A stretch of DNA of 64,000 nt from Biomphalaria glabrata (GCF_947242115.1 NC_074713.1:25075378-25139377); one strand, 5' to 3'; shown: positions 36,472-48,469, counted from the stretch's first letter. Program-made: numbers and translations. Notes: a model not told the origin generated them from the sequence alone.

Positions 36472-39400
36472 TAAAAAAATCAGCTATGTGTATTAATGCT
36501 ATAAAATTATTCAAAATAACCCTTTCTTAATATAGTCACCACAGTTTTCCCTATTAACAGTAATAGTTAAAGAAAAAAATAAAACTACTGTTTTAAAAAA
36601 AACAAAGCTTATAAAAAGTGTTATCGTATCAGCCCAGTAATTAAATTTGTAATGAAATTAGACCAACAACAATAAATCTGTGCAGTTAGAAATATTTTTA
36701 CCAATTGTTTTTATGTATGTAAAAATAATAACATTACTATATCTCAGGACCTTGTGGCATCATGCCATCAGTCAGCCAAACAATGCAATCATATCAGTAA
36801 CACTTTCATACATGTCTGTTTTGTAAGGAGGGAAGTAGGATTGTGGTTCTTAATAGTTTGTGCTGTATAGCCTCTGATATTGGTTTAGAGAATATTGAAA
36901 CTTGTGTTTTTTCAGGGGAAACCTTTGAGTTTGTTTATTTTATAATAAATATCTAGACTTTTTAAATATCATTAGCTTTTTTTGATTTGTTTTATATATA
37001 AGATTGCTATTTTTGATGTTTAGGAATGTGGTTGTCGCTGTGATTCATGTGGAAACAGAGCTGATTCCTAGTGAGTTTTGTCTTATAAATAACTTGTCAG
37101 ACTTCTTAAGTCAACCAAAAATATATTAAAAAATTTGAGAAATTCGAGATTAAATTTTTAAAAATTATTTGTTTGTTAGCATTAATAATAATAAAAAAAA
37201 ATGAGGGTGGGTGGATGAGACAGTGAAATCCATTAGCATGCACCCCTGGGTGGACAGCTTCTTACCAACTATTTTATGTTTTTTTTGTTTGATTACTCAG
37301 AAAGAAACCCTTCTAGTTAATTTGTATACTTTTAACTTGAGCATTTTTATCCTACTGACTAAATTTATTTAGAGTAACTTTTATAATTTATTTTTTTATA
37401 GATTTAATTATTATCCTTTAAATAAGTAGATAAGTCATATATATTGTGTCTATTGTCATTGAAGTGACATAGCACTAACTTGTTTTACACATGTCAGCAT
37501 CACTTGTATCTTATCAAGTTTTTCACAGGTTTGTTTTCACAGTTTTATTTGTACAAAAAACATTGTATATATGGTTTGTAAACATTTTGTATGTTTGAAT
37601 GTCTACATCGCATAGCATTGAATTTCAATGATTATTTCTTTTAATGATAATCCTTTTTCAAGCCAATCTTGTCCCAACAGCCTGGACCTACATCAGCAGA
37701 TTGCAGAGCTGCATAGCCAGCTTCAGCGTAGCAATAGCCACATCTCCAACATAGAGCATGAACTCCTAGACAATAAGCAAGCCATGGATGTTGAGCTGGC
37801 CAAGACGAGGGAGGACCTCAGTCGACTAAGGGAGAGATATGAAAGGCTTGTACTATCATAGTATAGGTTATAAGATAAGATAAGATAATTTTTATTGATC
37901 CAATGTAATGGAAATTCAGTTTGACTACAATTGACAACCTCAGCGTAACTACTGTACAATAGCAATATAGATGCAAATGCAAACAACATTCACACATGAA
38001 ACACATACACACTCACAACCAGCACTTTATGAATTAGACTTCTATGTACTTCTCGATGACGACAGATGATCTTGTAACACTCTGACCGAAAGTGAGATGA
38101 AGGAGTTTTTTAATCTTTCTGTTTTAGTCCTAATGGAAAGGAGAGGACCACTTCGTTCAGATCTTATGTAACAGTGGTTTAATGGGTGCAGGTTGTCTTT
38201 AAGAATAGTGAGTGTTTTGGAAAGGCATCTTTCATGATAAAGCTCTTCAAGAGTACTTTAATTATGGGCTGAAGAGCTATGCAGTGGTATGGAAGTTTCG
38301 GCAAAGCTTTCTTCTAGCTGTAAGCTAATAATGTCAGCAAATTATAGAATGCAACCAGTGTTTTTTTTTGTTTGAGTTAATTAATTACTTGTTATAAAAT
38401 TTAGTTTTGGATGTCTCTTTTTTGCAGAAATTTAATGAGTGAACTTTATTTTCTTAGAAACACCTAACTTGACCAAAACTAATATTAGATTTACAAAAAT
38501 TAACTACTACTATTTAGATTTGGTTTATTTTGAAATAAGTAACTGAAGTGGTTTGAAGAAAAAAATGTGACTCAGTTTTTGGACTTAATACCTTTATCAC
38601 ATTGTCTTTTTTTTTTTGGTATCATGTTTGTTAAAATAACAGGTGGTTTAACACTTAATCAATTAAATCACTGTCAGTATTTGAACTGTAATTATAGCCA
38701 CTTAAGATAGTGTGCATTGAAATAAGATAGATGTTATATATTGACATTATCAAGTCAAATCAATCTTTTTCATGTGCACAGGTTGTTGGAGAGCCATAAA
38801 AAAATGCAGAAAATCAATCATGACTTAGAAGATAAACTGCTGAAAATGGTAAATTAAAAATTAAAATTAACTTATGATTTACACTTGTTGATGAAGTTGG
38901 TTTTTTTTAAGCTCTGGGTATCAGGAATTAGGTTTTGAACAGATTTTACTGTGAAAGAAAAATTGATATTCACTTGCTGGCAATGTTTGTACATGCAGAG
39001 GAGAATTTAACACAGTGACTTCAAAATAGGACTATGCCAGAGGCAGTTTAAACAACAATATTAGAAACACCAAATGTTCCCTTGTTCTTTTAGCACAGAT
39101 TTCATAATTTATTTAAATTTTCACTTAAGCAATTAGCACAAACTTTGAAATGCCCATAGACCCATTTACATTTACATCCATTTACATTCACACCCTCCTT
39201 ATGGTGTTTGGCAGAGTTCTGTAAGGTCACCACAATGGTGCTTAGTATTTTCCAGAATTCTGAGCTTTAGAGATTCACTCTTTTCGGGCATCTATAATGC
39301 ACTATTTCTCTGAGTAAGAAGAGTGGATCCAATTAAATTAAGAAGAGGTGGACTGGGCCAATACTGAAGTGGGAGACTTTCTTTTGAACAGGCAAAAGTT

Positions 39401-41549
39401 ATCAACAGAACTATGGTATGTCACTTGAAAGAAATTAAAAACTGTTCTGACATAAGAAAGACAGCTAGACTAAATTTTCTTTGGCCTAGACATATTGAAA
39501 ACAATGTTTTGAATCGATCTTGTTGCAGATGCCTCTTGCAAAAATGTTCCAAATTTACTACCTAGAAAATGAAATGACATCATATGATTTTAATAGTTTA
39601 ATTTTTTAACATTGGTAATAGTGCCATTGTTGGTTTTCTCAATACTTAAACATGGATATATAACTGCAAAGCAAACAGGTTTCTTTGTCCTAGACAAAAA
39701 ATAATCCCTTGTCTGCATGTCACACGTGGGGGATTAACAGCTTTTAGGGCATTTATATTTTCTATTAGTTTTAGACATGAAAAACAATAATAACAATGGA
39801 AGTATGCCAAGGCTTTGAGCAGTCAATTTAAACTTGCTAATAAAATGTCAACTGTGACACCTGGGGTTATACAGAGGTTATTTTCTTATTCAGATTTCTT
39901 CTGCCCTCTTACTTTATTATTGTGCTTTGTTTTTGTTGCTTGATATATTAAAATGATTGTTCAAAGCTGTTGAATTTCATGTGTATTTTTGTTTTAGGTT
40001 GGTATTTTCGAAAATGAAAAACTTTCTCTCCAAACGGAGATATCATCAGTGATGAATAAATTGGTAGATGCCAGAATTTTAATCAATCAGTTAGATGAAG
40101 AAAGTGTAAGTTACATTTTTTTAACATTTGTAGTATTATAAAATCCAAATGTGACATCATGACTTTGACCTATTGTATTTCTGTTACAGGAGAGATATAG
40201 AATGGATTGTAACACAGCAGTTCAGTTACTACAATGTAAACCTTCAAACTTTGTCTCACACAAACTCAACACAGTAAGTCTAGTTTTGGATTTTACACCT
40301 GAATTTTGCTTGTCATAGTTTGTCCATTTTTTTAAAATATTTCTGCCACCTCCCACTGTCCTGTGGGAGATTTGGGCTAGGAATAACAGTCTTCAATTCT
40401 GAAGGAACATCTAAAACATAAAACAAACAAAAAAGATCTTAATAATTCCTAAACTAAGAGCTTTAATGGAAAATTTTATTTCTCATTACACTTACATTTT
40501 ACACAATAAGATTTAAATAATTTTCTGAAGGCATGACCATCTGTTTCTCTAAATTATGTATGCATATTATATGCACTTGTCTATAAACTACTTGTAAAAA
40601 TATGAAAACCACACGTCATGTTAATCAAAATTTTATCTACAAATTATTTATGTATATAGACAATTCTTTTTTATGCTGTTTTCATTGAACTTGAAATAGG
40701 TCATGGTATTGATGGTTTAACAAAGTATGGCATTATTTTTTATCAATTAAATATAAACACTCTCCAGCCATCCCACAAATGATGTTAAGCCATTTTAATT
40801 ATTTTGTAAATCCTTGTGCGATTTATTTATCTAAAATTCAAAACATTTCATTAATGGGGTAAATATTCAAATGAGTCATAAATTGTATGATTAAAATATA
40901 GCCACACTGCTGTAACTCCTTTCTGATAACTTATTAATGGGGTAAATATTCAGATGAGTCATAAATTGTATGATTAAAATATAGCCACACTGCTGTAACT
41001 CCTTTCTGATAACTTTCACTCTCTACATTTTAGCTGCCCATAGATTTGCAGGACAGGCTCAGGCAACACATGACAAGGGAACAAATCATGGCTGCTGAGA
41101 ATGGTGTCAGCATGCAGGAGGAGCAGAAACTGATTCGGGTCCCTATGGCAACTTTCCCTCCATGTGCCATGGTGTTTTCCCTCAACCAAAACATCAACAA
41201 ACCAAGCGATCAGCATAACGAATCTGATGCCAGCAAAGGTTTTGTTCCCATGTCCCTAATAACACGTGTGCTGACACAGAGAGAGTCAAGGAAGACTTAC
41301 CCAAGAATGTTCCTTTGCATGGCATGTAAGAAGGATGTATTTCATGAGGACAAGGGTTGCCAGGTAGATCTATTACCCACTACTCCCAGAAGTGTTGAAA
41401 TCACATCCAGACCTACAGTGGAGAGAAGCCAGAGCTTCATCCATTCTCTCAGCCCTAGAAACTCTATGAATTCTTTGCGCGGGGGAAACAATTTTAATTT
41501 TAGCAGCAAAGAATACAGCACAAGCACGAGCTTGGAGAATGATTATTGA
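31137..41549 (+). CDS. TJAP1/BEGAIN-family coiled-coil protein, complete 7-exon gene
   Basis: This is a putative junction or membrane-scaffold protein; in vertebrates TJAP1 is found at tight junctions and Golgi and BEGAIN at synapses, and the snail role is unknown. Coding exons: 31137-31157, 37024-37070, 37681-37845, 38782-38848, 39998-40105, 40190-40273, 41034-41549. All phases agree, giving 335 residues. An in-frame TGA lies 30 bases before the ATG, and the first exon probably starts at 31001 after a polypyrimidine-CACAG acceptor. Residues 7-17 form a dense Cys cluster (CKECGCRCDSC). Residues 24 to about 150 are coiled coil (LHQQIAELHSQLQ, RYERLLESHKKMQ, HDLEDKLLKM). ERYRMDCNTAVQLLQCKPSN is the family hallmark, followed by VPMSLITRVL. 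Residues 257-273 hold a second C-x2-C...H...C cluster. Vertebrate relatives are longer at the C terminus. TJAP1 looks closer than BEGAIN, but this was not tested. Confidence 0.85.
31376..31450. repeat. Dispersed repeat (ATCAACTCACTCTGTCTGTC family)
   Basis: AAAGCTTATATCAACTCAC, TGTCTGTCTG, TAAAAAGTTTG and ACACCCAAT recur at 46203-46290. It lies in TJAP1-like intron 1. The type is not recognised. Confidence 0.55.
31540..31650. repeat. Short repeat remnant in TJAP1-like intron 1
   Basis: GGTTGGGCTGAGGGAGCCG and GCTGACCACAG look like a diverged SINE head, but boxes cannot be assigned. Confidence 0.25.
31793..34166 (+). mobile_element. LINE, 5'-truncated, long open RT frame with C-terminal zinc finger
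   Basis: An open frame runs from 31797 to the stop at 34094. It contains reverse transcriptase blocks: ELKDSNIVTIYKNKGDRSDC and NYRGISLL, QCGFRAGRSTTDM, FIDLNKAFD, SGVKQGCVLAPTLF, LLFADDAALV (FADD active site). The C-terminal region has YGSESW, RRLHWLGHVTRMPDGR, KGRPRLTYRDVCKRDM and a final Cys/His finger CTNCGKVCRSRIGMISH. The endonuclease domain is missing, so the copy is 5'-truncated, and (TA)n tracts flank both sides. It lies in TJAP1-like intron 1, same strand as the gene. The long uninterrupted frame implies recent insertion. Clade not fixed: RTE- or CR1-like. Confidence 0.9.
34205..34380. mobile_element. LINE scrap with internal inversion (twin-priming type)
   Basis: The first about 50 bases read YTDVCKRDMKLF on the minus strand. 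The next segment reads DTGNWEEVALDRST, then KGKDRLSRR, on the plus strand. In the LINE at 31793 the equivalent motifs (DVCKRDM, then W.DIAKDRS) follow each other on one strand. (TA)n tracts flank the piece. Confidence 0.55.
34405..36430. mobile_element. Non-autonomous TIR DNA element, whole copy
   Basis: It starts CACTGGCGGATCC and ends GGATCCGCTAGTG, inverted ends with one mismatch over 13 bases, inserted in (TA)n DNA. Inside are poly-C/poly-G runs, four to five diverged about 170-bp units with CCC-rich and GAACAAAATTAGTTGAAT words (34600-35400), the 97-bp array (35846-36290) and TTAGGG-like words near 36350. No transposase frame. CACT(A/G) ends recall CACTA/EnSpm, but without a clear 3-bp duplication this is only a suggestion. 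Confidence 0.65.
35846..36290. repeat. 97-bp tandem array, second locus
   Basis: CAGGAGAAT-type starts fall at 35846, 35943, 36019, 36116 and 36195. Steps of 97 bp alternate with 76-79 bp steps, so some units have lost about 20 bp. It is the same unit as 241-715. Confidence 0.8.
37866..38340 (-). mobile_element. LINE 3' fragment with (TAAGA)n tail
   Basis: The plus strand starts ATAAGATAAGATAA, the complement of a (TTATC)n tail. On the minus strand the body encodes NTLTILKDNLHPLNH, RSERSGPLLSIRTKTERLKN and SFISLSVRVL, the usual C-terminal layout of L2/CR1-like LINEs. It begins only 20 bp after a TJAP1-like exon (ends 37845). Confidence 0.6.
40355..40430. mobile_element. SINE family B tail fragment
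   Basis: GAGATTTGGGCTAGGAATAA followed by TTCAATTCTGAAGGAACATC matches the 3' half of the copy at 61548-61700. It lies in the last TJAP1-like intron. Confidence 0.5.
40851..41015. repeat. 83-bp tandem duplication before the last TJAP1-like exon
   Basis: TTAATGGGGTAAATATTCA starts at 40851 and again at 40934, and the following bases to GATAACTT are almost identical. The second copy ends 18 bases before the exon at 41034, so the probable branch-point zone is duplicated. Confidence 0.9.
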
Positions 41550-44364
41550 CTTGGTTTAGAAACTGTTTCAATTATCAACTCTTTGGCATCAAAATTAGAC
41601 CAGTATCTTTTGGTCAGTGAATATCTCAACATTTGAGAGCAAATAAAAAACTGACCATCTGTGGTTATTAATTTATTACATATGTCTAAACTTAAGTCCT
41701 GATCTTACAAGATCTTGTGCTGTTTTATAAGTCTTCCTTGCTCATACTGTTTTAAACCACGCAAAACTGCTGTGAACTGCAATACATATTTGAATATGGC
41801 GTTGCTAAATATGAAATCCAATGATTGGATTTTTTAAAAATCTCCAAGGGCTGAGATCTCAAAAGTAAACAAACTGCCATTGATGACAGATGTTTCACCC
41901 ACATCTAGCTCCAGCCACCATCCATTCACTCTTTTTGTCATTGTCTACATGATTTTCTCTTTATCAATACTTGTGACCTATAAAATTTGTTTCAAAGCAG
42001 ATATTTATTGTAGTCAGCATTTCCCCTTAATACAAAAGAGGAATTATGTTGTTAAACCTCTTGTAGAAAGTTGGGTTTGGGAAAAATGTAAGTTTTATGT
42101 CTGAGTTTGAATCATTTGATTTGAGTTAGTTTACTTTACTTAGTTACTACTGAACATACAGTTTGATATTAATAAATTATTCTACACAATTTAGAACTTA
42201 AAAGAGGATAATTTTTTTTATTCTTATTGGATGAAAGACTAATGTTATTAAGTATCGATTGGATATGCTGCTGTTTGAAATTTTAAGCAGTTTATTTGCT
42301 ATGCAAATCTGCTGTTTTCAAAAGAAGTGTTTTCTTTATTATGATTGAAAATCAGATGAATATCCACAAATTTTGTCATCAACTTATGTTTTATTTTTTT
42401 TAAATATAAAAACGTATAGCTGGCTGTGTTGTAGAACTAACTGACAAAAGAAATAAAAATGAAAATAGTTAAATGAATAAAAAAAATATTAAGCTTTTGT
42501 TTGTGTTTGTCTCTCCTTTCCATGAACCTTTGGTTCCAACAGATGCATTTGTTCTTACTGTGTTTATCAACAATCAACCTAACGTTGACAGTTTGTCATG
42601 TAAAGTTTCACAAAGTATAGTTAGGACCTCTGGGCCTGTTTTCATTTCACATACTAGCCACAGAACCTTTTCTGTAACAAAAAAAAGAACAACTCTGAGA
42701 TGTTTCTTGTAACCAATACAAAATTCACTTCTTCGTTCTTGTTAACAATGCCTAGTGTGGGGTGAAATCCCCAACATAACTGAAACTTTGTGTACATCCT
42801 AAACTAGCCATCCTCAAACTCTTAACAACTTTAGTAATCACAGTTAGTTATTTGCTGGAAAATGTTCTTTAGAAGATTGTGGGGTTCCTTGAAAATAAAA
42901 AGTTCAGTATTAATAGTAGGAAGTAAAGGTTGATTTTGAGTTAGCTTATAAAATTCAGTTCAGTTATTGGGTAAGCTTTAAGTTTTATACTGAAGTTTTT
43001 GTTAGGGTTTGATCTAGTGTTACATTATGAGAATCATAATAGTTTACCCAAAAGATAACTTTGGTAATAATTTTCTGATCAATTAGTGCCATGTTTTATT
43101 TTTCTTCTTCATTTTGGACACTTATTTTGTGCTCGTTTCTGTCACCTACTTCTAACAATTGTCCAGATTCAGCAACATACACTACATCTACTATCTTATT
43201 TCATGACCATTTATGTTTTAAATGCCATACCAGAGTTACCAATTTTTTTCATTTCTGAGTATCTGCTTTAATTCATACTCTACTTGCAGTTCTATCTTAT
43301 CATGTCGTACTAACCTTATGTCACATTCCATGTGTGTCATTGTTATGGTATGTTGAATGTTGTGTTATTAAACTTATTAACAAGTTCTTAAAGTGGAGAG
43401 GCAAATTCATCATGTTTCTATTGGCTAGGCAAAGACATCTAATTATAAAGTGTAAAGAGAGTCTTAATATTTTGTTTGTTGAGCAAAGTAACATGACTGC
43501 ATAGCATAAAGTATCTCTAAATATCACCTAACCATATAGCATATAAAAATCTGTATATATTTAGAATATTTTATTTGTTAGGCTAAATGCAATAACTCTA
43601 TAGAATAAAGCTTATGCATTCAAGGAAACTCAATTGAACAGTCACAAACCTTACAATAAATTAGGAAGGTCAATGATAAATAATGCTTCCATGTTATGTA
43701 CTGTTAAGTTCTGCAACACAAAATCTTTCATTGCCATGCATAATTCACACAAATCCTGGTTGCCTCTCTTCAGATATAAAGAGAGCTTAGTTGTGAAGGT
43801 GCACATTAGTGCCATTGTGATGGAATCATAAGACTATATGTGAGTGTATGTTGTTTATGTAGCTTACAAATATTTTGACTCCTAATACTCAAACTGCCTT
43901 TTTAAATGTGAATGTTTTGTTGTTTTTTTTTTGTTGTTGTTGGTGCTGTTCATTTATTGGGAATAATAGCAAATTATCTTGCCAAGAGGTCTGCAAAAAG
44001 GATTATGTCTGAAAATTCCCTCCCCCTTTCTGTTTAGAATCACTGCTTTAAAGAACTGTAGATAAAAGTGTTGTAATTAGTTTGTCTTGTACTCAGTACA
44101 TCCACCTGCACATATTGTTATTGTATATTAATCGGTAATTACTGATGACAGTATTTGTCAAGGCTTAAATTATGAATATATAAATATAGATTTGACTTAA
44201 AATCATGTTTTCTCCCTAAGATATTTGATTTTGTATGCAGATAATTATTATTTTAGAAAATCATTAATGTCTTCATATATATGTAGAATATTAATTTAAT
44301 GTTACCTGGGCACCTGATATTAAGACTCACACATTAACTTTATATAGAATTTAGTAAGATGTCC

Positions 44365-44580
44365 TTGGAGAAGTAAAGGCACTAGTTGTTGTGCTGGCCA
44401 CATGATACCCTTGTTAACTCTTTCTCTCCTAACTGACGATACCAGCGTTGATTCCACCAGAATGTGGTAAATAATTACGGAGAGAAAGAGTTAACCCCCA
44501 GCCATAGAAACAGCTGAGCTTTAAGTCATCTGCCCCAATAGATCACAATGTCTGAAAGGGGAACTTTACCTTTACCCCAT
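44365..44580 (+). mobile_element. SINE family A copy interrupted by a MITE
   Basis: GTGCTGGCCACATGATACCC runs into CTTGTTAA, then resumes after the MITE with CCATAGAAACAG, CATCTGCCC and GTCTGAAAGGGGAAC. The head is missing. More degenerate relatives may follow at 44720-44900 and 45185-45330. Confidence 0.7.
44418..44490. mobile_element. 73-bp MITE with TTAA duplication
   Basis: The ends CTCTTTCTCTCC and GGAGAGAAAGAG are perfectly inverted, flanked by TTAA at 44414-44417 and 44491-44494. The host SINE has a single TTAAC at the same place in the 16063 copy, so this is a clean insertion. A piggyBac-type MITE is inferred. Confidence 0.8.
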
Positions 44581-46202
44581 CTACTATAGCACATTCTAGT
44601 ACACTTTAACTATGAAAAAATAAAATAAACTGATTCTGGGAAAAAATGGATCATGGGAAAACATAAGTGCTAAATTCTTTTTGTTACATAGGATTTGGTG
44701 GCCCAGTTAACAAAGTTTATGAGTGCTAGTTTTGTTAGGAAGATTTCTGAGTCCACCCAGCTTCATGGGTTACCTGAAAGTTGTTGAGAAAAATGAAAAT
44801 TATTGTTTTGTCCTAATTAAATGTTGACTGTTTGCTACAGCATTAGATGCTGTTTACTATTTATCTGCCCTATAGATCCTTAGGTCTTAAAGTGGAAGCT
44901 AAACCGGTTTAATAAATATTCTGAACTGTGGGTACATAATGAAATAAATTTAATGACATTTTATGTAGATATATGTTTAGCATTTCTAATAAACACATTT
45001 GTATCCATATAAAAGAGTAAAATTTATATTCTTGATGCTTGTTTCTTACTATGTTGTTTACTGTCTTATCCATTTTTTTTCAAAACAGCTTTTTAAAATG
45101 TTTTTATTGTAATTTTATGGTTTCATAAAAAAGTTTCTTATTAATACTTTTCTCAAATTGTTCTAAATAAATTGCTGGCTAAATGGTAAATCCCTTGGCT
45201 TCTGAGATTTAGAACTTTTTAAAGATGTTAACCGTAAAAGGTACCCACATTAGCCGGAGAAAATAAATTAATTTGGTCATTGTTTTGACCACATGACATT
45301 TTCCTTGAGTGCTACATGGATCATTAAGTTTAAAAGTGGAACATTCAATTACTGTAATCCTCCAACTTCACAGTCCAGATATTGTGCAGGAAGAAGTTGA
45401 TGGTCTATTACTAAGTGCAAGGACTGATGATGCTATGTCACTCCATCAATCCAGCATTTGGTGAATGTGCATAAATAAAAATAGGCCTTGGTGTTTATTA
45501 CAATTGAACTCTAATCATGTGTATGTGTTCTCCATTAGTCTCTTCTTTCATGTGAAAAGACCACTAAAAGTTTTAGTAAAACCACATCCTCCAACCATCT
45601 TCTAATATTTTCATTCCCAATGTAATTGTGTTGACTTTTGTTCTTCTTTGGCATCTCACTTCACAAGTAGACATTTTTTTTTCTCTGAACAATCAAGTAC
45701 ACACTGCAATGGCTCTCTACACTCGAGCTTCTATCATTTAGTCTTTTATTATTTTTTTAAAGAAAGACTCTTTATATGTTTGCATTTTTATCTAGGTGTG
45801 TTTTCTCTCCATAAGTTCAACTATTTCTTGATGAATGACAGTGTACAGCTGGTCATGGATGGATTGACGGTATATTGCCTAAAGACAAATTCAGTTCTGG
45901 GTAAAAAAAAAGATATTGTTAATAAACTAAAAAGGCTGTATTAATGACATAAAGTGATGGGAGTCCATATGAGGAAGAAGGGATGATTGCAAATATATTG
46001 GTAGAGTTGTATATATTTGCTGTTGACATGAAATGGTAAACTTATTTTGGTGCTATTGACTAAAAATATCTTGTGAAACATTTGGTTTCAGTAATTGTTT
46101 TTTTTTTCATGAGATATTCTGATTATTGTTAAACGTCTCTGCATTTGACATTGTTGGTTTTCCAAATTTCTTAAAATCTTGAAGTTATAGTTAATGTTTA
46201 CA

Positions 46203-46290
46203 AAGCTTATATCAACTCACTCTGTCTGTCTGATAAAAAGTTTGCACATTATTTTTCTTACACCCAATCTCTGATCAAGCTGAAATTGTG
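46203..46290. repeat. Dispersed repeat, second copy of 31376-31450
   Basis: It shares AAAGCTTATATCAACTCAC and TAAAAAGTTTG with the first copy and continues with GATCAAGCTGAAATTGTGCA. No coding content. Confidence 0.55.
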
Positions 46291-46534
46291 CACAATTATT
46301 TCTTTCACCTGACAACACAAGAATCAATAAAAAAAAACATCAAACAATTAGTTAATTAACTATGGGTAATTAATTATTTTGTTTGGTATCTTGAACAAGG
46401 GAAAGAAATTGTACTTGACTGAAGTGGTGTATAAACTGAATTAGTCCCCTTTATAGGTCGTCTTCTGAGGCTTAGTGAACACAACATCAAATAGAAACAA
46501 TTTATATCTATATGATCTTCCATGTTCATAACCT

Positions 46535-46612
46535 CTTCGCTAGCAGAGTGGTCACAGTGTTGGCTCAAGAAGCCTGAGAAGGCTTTAGCCTATGAGTTCG
46601 AATTCCATTCAT
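46535..46612 (+). mobile_element. tRNA-like SINE head (Ser/Leu-type)
   Basis: TAGCAGAGTGGTCACAG, a long variable-arm-like segment, and GAGTTCGAATTCC as B box, followed by a T-run. It resembles a class II tRNA, but the acceptor stem does not close, so it is treated as a SINE or relic. Confidence 0.5.
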
Positions 46613-47588
46613 TCCCTTTTTTTAAAATACATTTTATAAGCGATCATTCAGATACCCCGTTTTATCTCCCCCGACCCCTTTCCAGCTGGTCCTGGTACAG
46701 ACAAGTGATAGGATCATAGCATATTGAGAAAGATAAAAACATGAAATTCTGCTAAACAAAAATCAATTGGTAAAAAAATATTTCTAATCGCACTTATTAT
46801 TGTTATTCTAGATCTATTAATTAAATTACATGACTAATCCAAACTAATTGATACACTTTATATAAGCTTTGTTTTGTTTTTTTTATTATATTTATGGGGC
46901 ATTTTGCTTTTTTAACTGCCCTTATTATTTTACATCCAATTGTTATTGGATGAGCTCTGTAGCTATGTGAACTACTGCACTCCTCCTTCAGACTGAAAGA
47001 CAGACCTTATTATTATAATTAGGCATAAAGTTTATCTTGAAAATCTTTTTTTAGCAGCATATATAAATTTTTAGAACAATTATTTGCCTGCATAAAAATC
47101 TGTAATCTATAAAAAAAAATTATTTAAAAACAGTACAGTGATGGCACATTTAAGATGATATATGTTTTAACTAAACATTGATAACTTTGTTTGGGTGGTG
47201 GATACCAATGGGCTAGGGTTTTATATATAAATATAAAAAGCACTATTCAGAATCAATAAATACTAGTAAATTACAGAATTAGAATGACTCAAAAATTATG
47301 CCAGTGTCATTTTTATATTTTTGTTCATGTTACATTCTCTGATCTAAACATCTTGACAGTTGTATTTGTTTCAAATGTTTAAACCAACATGAATATTTAA
47401 TGGAACTAAAGTTGTTAAACATTGATGATGATGTATAATTACATTGTTTACATAACCATTGGCCAGTGTAAAAAGTAATGTTAATATGTGTATATAATAT
47501 ACATTTGTACTTTTGATATTGCATATCAAACATGTATATTGATATAATGTTAAGTCTAGATTAACACCATTTTGATGTCAACTATAGA

Positions 47589-47635
47589 AATAAAAATATG
47601 CTATCAGCAATTACTGTGATTTCAAGGGTTTTATT
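47589..47635. terminator. Opposed poly(A) signals
   Basis: AATAAA on the plus strand (47589-47594) and on the minus strand (47635-47630) face each other 35 bp apart. They would place cleavage of the TJAP1-like transcript and of the FkbM-like transcript in the same bases. Usage is inferred. Confidence 0.35.
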
Positions 47636-48469
47636 GAAGGATTGGTGCGTAGTAGATGATTTTGGCTTAGGCAACAAAGAATTGGGATGGCTTAACTTAG
47701 GAGATAAACAAATGGATTGGCTTGGCCTAAGTGTAGCTGAGTAAAAAGTAACCAAAAAAAAAATCATAAAAATAATATCAGTTTTTAATGTATTACAATA
47801 AAACACTACAATGTGTAACAAAAATAATTCTTGCCACTAGCTACTCAAATAAAAGAGACTAAACAGAGGATGGCTAAAAGATTATTTCTAGCATATGTAC
47901 AGTGCAATTTCTCAAACAAATGTATAATTATGTTCAATAAATGCCTCACTCTATAATGTCTGAGGGATATAATGAATAAATTTTTTAAAATGTGAAGTTT
48001 CAATAAATAAGTTTGAATGTTCTGTTGGCGCTGGACCAAATCTGATCAATGCTGATATATGGCAAGCCTTTCAATGCAAAGAAACCAACCCTGATTAGCA
48101 CCAATGAGGTAAACTGGTGACATACATTCTTAGAAGACCTAAAATCCGTGAGCGCCATCATCTGTATTCCATAATAGTTTATCAATTGTAAAATTGCAAC
48201 CATGTTGTATTATAAAAATTGACAACTTTGTCATTATTTATATTCTTCAGTCAGCAATGAATAAGAAATTGTTCTTCAGTAGCAAAATGCTTTTCAAAAC
48301 ATGAGGCATTTCCTATAATCATATCAGATACATGATTTATTACAATTGAAAGTATTATTTACTTATAAATTAAAATATATGCTTTTATGTACCTAATTCA
48401 TGTTCAATATCAGGTTAAAAAAAAGAGAAATTTGTGTTTCAAAATAATTTTTCATTCACAAAAGGAGTG

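Larger units (their letters stand above)
41550..47629. other. 3' UTR and convergent intergenic region after the TJAP1-like gene
   Basis: AATAAA hexamers on the plus strand at 41642, about 42172 and 47589 are possible poly(A) signals; which are used cannot be told. The stretch contains only repeats (SINEs, one MITE) and no supportable gene. Short open frames here, for example 41880-42104, have no recognisable motif. Confidence 0.4.

Noticed and set aside
37628-37861. Treating this coiled-coil frame as a self-standing small gene
   Set aside because: It is exon 3 of the TJAP1-like gene; flanking splice sites and phases join it to the neighbouring exons.
46535-46612. Candidate tRNA gene (also 2469-2547, 16063-16135, 21033-21112, 28950-29014)
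   Set aside because: A and B boxes are visible but acceptor stems do not pair, and most are followed by SINE bodies.
48000-48203. 67-codon minus-strand frame
   Set aside because: No motif, no splice context and no family resemblance; more likely 3' UTR or intergenic.
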